From Verrucomicrobiales bacterium (lineage in GTDB: Bacteria > Verrucomicrobiota > Verrucomicrobiia > Limisphaerales > UBA1096), in contig PBKH01000008.1 of assembly GCA_002721375.1 (NCBI GenBank), positions 8,753 through 17,485 on the forward strand: DNA of 8,733 bases, read 5' to 3'. The position numbers were made by a program, and so were the translations under genes. The notes beneath the pieces were generated by a model that worked only from the letters and a program-made list of their open reading frames with translations, was not told the DNA's origin and ran no database searches. Positions 7,266 through 8,733 of this stretch are shown piece by piece. How positions within the stretch are numbered: position 1 is the first letter of the stretch; the number at the start of each line of letters is the position of its first letter.

Positions 7266-8597
7266 ATGAATCAACCTACGAAGGAAATAAATGAGCCTAA
7301 ACCAAAGATTTGCTTAATAGGCGTAGGCGATACTGGTGTCAAACTTGTCGAGACCTTGGCTATGGTAGCGCCAGAAGAAGTCGAGGCTTATTCATTAGAT
7401 ACCGACAGTCGTAGTCTCACACGTTGCCATCAATCGCGGACCATACTTCTTGGCCAAGCGATTCCATGTGGCTTGGGGACAGGAGGCGATTCAGCATTGG
7501 CTCGGGCTGCTGTGAAGTCGGACAAAAAGGCTTTGCTCGACTTGGTCGAAGGCACTGATCTCGTTTTTATTTTGACCGGACTAGGAGGAGGCACGGGTAC
7601 TGGCGCAGCACCGTTTATTGCTGATTTGGCTAAGAGAGCAGGAGCGTTAGTTGTGGGTGTAGCCGCTTCGCCTTTCGACTGTGAGGGTGTCCAGCGAGCG
7701 AACCAGGCTATCGGAGGGTTGCGTGATCTAAAGCAGGTGGCCGATGCGGTTTTTCACTTTCCTAATGAGGACATTCTTCGGATGGAGGGGGATCAATTGT
7801 CGCTTAATCGAGCGCTCGACATTGCCAATCGTCATCTCTGCGAGGCTGTACTTGGAGTGAGTCGGATGCTTCTTGAGTCGGGAATGCTCAACGTCTCCTT
7901 TGCCGATATTCAAGCACTGTTACGGGATCGGCACTCTCTTGGAGTGGTGGTCCATATTGAGTCTGTTGGCGAGGACCGTGCTGACGATCTTATTAGAAAA
8001 CTTTTGATTCATCCGTCGATACGGGGCGGCGATATTTTAGAGGAATCCAAAAACATTCTCGTTTATATCTCGGGCGGCGGTACTACACTTGAGGAGATGA
8101 ATACTATCACTGCTTCAATCAGAAGCCACGCTTCTTCCGCTGGGTTGGTGATAGGAGCATCTAGTGAGGAAAACGGAGAATCTTTGCAATTAACGGTCAT
8201 CATGGCACAAGCCGGAAAACTAGCTGGTGAGTATAGTGAACCCTCCATATCAAAAGGAGATTCACTTGGCTTGGTTGTTTCCGATAACATAACAGTACCG
8301 GGCGCCGGAAGTTATCTAGAGTTGGCGAACGAAACCGAAAGTAAATCCCGTGGCACTTTTGCCTATACACCCCCGGCTCCGACCGCTGACACTCTCACTC
8401 CTGAATGCCGGAAAGACCTCATCCGCGAGGCAGCTCGAGAGGAACCTAACCGAACGAAGCGTCGGAAGATCATTCAGGAACAGTTGCCGCTCGAGATTGT
8501 GTCAAAAGGTAGGTTTGAAAATAGCGAACCTACCATCCATCAAGGAGAGGATCTAGACCAACCAACCTACATTCGCCGAGGAACTATTTTGAATTGA
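7266..8597 (+). CDS. ftsZ: Cell division protein FtsZ, divergent
   Basis: FtsZ is the tubulin-like GTPase that polymerises into the cytoplasmic division ring. The 443-residue product keeps the tubulin signature GGGTGTGAAP (107-116), GLGTGGD (69-75), PFDCEG with Arg144 (136-144), PNEDILR (166-172) and a C-terminal polymerisation domain through about 317. A linker of about 110 residues then leads to the conserved tail peptide DLDQPTYIRRG (429-439), which usually binds FtsA; the intact FtsA next door fits. Several key positions differ from E. coli-type FtsZ. The T1 loop reads GVGDTGVK (19-26) instead of glycine-rich GVGGGGGN. The H7 Asp after Ala-Asn is Arg189. The synergy loop reads NVSFAD (209-214), so the first of the two usual Asp residues is Ser211 while Asp214 is kept. 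Divergent FtsZ is known in Verrucomicrobia, so this is probably the functional protein rather than a decaying copy. It is the last gene of the cluster. Confidence 0.95.
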   Translation: MNQPTKEINEPKPKICLIGVGDTGVKLVETLAMVAPEEVEAYSLDTDSRSLTRCHQSRTILLGQAIPCGLGTGGDSALARAAVKSDKKALLDLVEGTDLVFILTGLGGGTGTGAAPFIADLAKRAGALVVGVAASPFDCEGVQRANQAIGGLRDLKQVADAVFHFPNEDILRMEGDQLSLNRALDIANRHLCEAVLGVSRMLLESGMLNVSFADIQALLRDRHSLGVVVHIESVGEDRADDLIRKLLIHPSIRGGDILEESKNILVYISGGGTTLEEMNTITASIRSHASSAGLVIGASSEENGESLQLTVIMAQAGKLAGEYSEPSISKGDSLGLVVSDNITVPGAGSYLELANETESKSRGTFAYTPPAPTADTLTPECRKDLIREAAREEPNRTKRRKIIQEQLPLEIVSKGRFENSEPTIHQGEDLDQPTYIRRGTILN

Positions 8598-8733
8598 AAC
8601 TGTTTTAACGCCTACCAGTTCATGAATTATATAGAAAACCTTGATAAACTTTATCGATAAAGCAAAAACCGCCTTTTTCTATAACTGATTTTGTAAAGAG
8701 AAATCAATTTACTTGGTTATTGTTTAAGTCTTT
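8598..8733. other. AT-rich non-coding region after ftsZ
   Basis: Composition shifts sharply to A+T after the ftsZ stop. No gene of useful length is seen on either strand; the only notable reading frame is 12 codons (8622-8660) with no ribosome binding site. The stretch contains a nested inverted repeat (8630-8683) and a weak GTAAA/TTTAC repeat (8693-8712). It probably marks the end of the cluster. Confidence 0.6.
8630..8683. repeat. Nested inverted repeats downstream of ftsZ
   Basis: Outer arms TATAGAAAA (8630-8638) and TTTTCTATA (8675-8683) are perfect 9-bp complements. Between them lies the perfect 14-bp palindrome CTTTATCGATAAAG (8649-8662), overlapped by GATAAA-C-TTTATC (8643-8655), so GATAAA occurs twice as a direct repeat. 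A third small repeat, AAAAA-CCGCC-TTTTT (8664-8678), abuts it. This could be a weak, AT-rich terminator for the cluster, a protein-binding site, or simply AT-rich symmetry. The T-run at 8674-8678 would fit a terminator only if the AAAAA-CCGCC-TTTTT hairpin is used, and that stem is weak. Confidence 0.55.

Noticed and set aside
8350..8556. 68-codon + strand frame overlapping the end of ftsZ
   Set aside because: It lies in another frame across the FtsZ linker, ends before the conserved C-terminal peptide, and has no domain or ribosome binding site. There is no sign of a frameshift, since the true frame continues to YIRRG.
8622..8660. 12-codon frame MNYIENLDKLYR after ftsZ, a possible leader peptide
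   Set aside because: There is no Shine-Dalgarno upstream, and its codons coincide with the palindromic repeats, so the frame is probably accidental.
8693..8712. GTAAA/TTTAC inverted repeat as a second terminator
   Set aside because: The stem is only 5 bp and AT-rich with no directly following T-run, which is expected by chance in such DNA.

Overview
The window is a chromosomal segment of a Gram-negative bacterium carrying the distal half of a division and cell wall (dcw) cluster. All eight genes lie on the + strand: a two-LysM envelope protein, ftsW, murG, murB, ddl, ftsQ, ftsA and ftsZ. The FtsZ is strongly diverged, a LysM gene sits next to ftsW, and base composition is mid-range (about half G+C by eye). 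These features fit the phylum Verrucomicrobia, possibly its Opitutae branch. That placement is inference from gene style, not from a marker search.

Layout: positions 1-118 are non-coding. They hold a hairpin followed by a T-run (63-96) that looks like a terminator or attenuator, then a strong ribosome binding site for the LysM gene (119-871). After that the genes are packed tightly: ftsW (880-2031), murG (2034-3191, overlapping murB by 4 nt), murB (3188-4138, overlapping ddl by 8 nt), ddl (4131-5051), ftsQ (5071-6024), ftsA (6032-7249) and ftsZ (7266-8597). No gap between genes exceeds 19 nt, so one polycistronic transcript with translational coupling is likely. The last 136 bases (8598-8733) are AT-rich, with no convincing gene, and hold a nested set of inverted repeats (8630-8683).

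The genes act together in septal peptidoglycan synthesis. MurB and Ddl make cytoplasmic precursors (UDP-MurNAc and D-Ala-D-Ala). MurG makes lipid II on the inner face of the membrane. FtsW polymerises it at the septum, FtsQ links the divisome, FtsA anchors FtsZ to the membrane, and FtsZ forms the ring. The LysM protein probably binds peptidoglycan in the periplasm.

I see no unknown multi-gene system here. The points worth a second look are: murC is missing from its usual place between murG and murB; FtsZ lacks one of the two usual catalytic acidic residues of the synergy loop and has other altered nucleotide-site positions; FtsW has an arginine in place of the usual tyrosine in its conserved FISYGG-type motif; the three membrane-associated division genes all use non-ATG starts; and palindromic DNA follows ftsZ.
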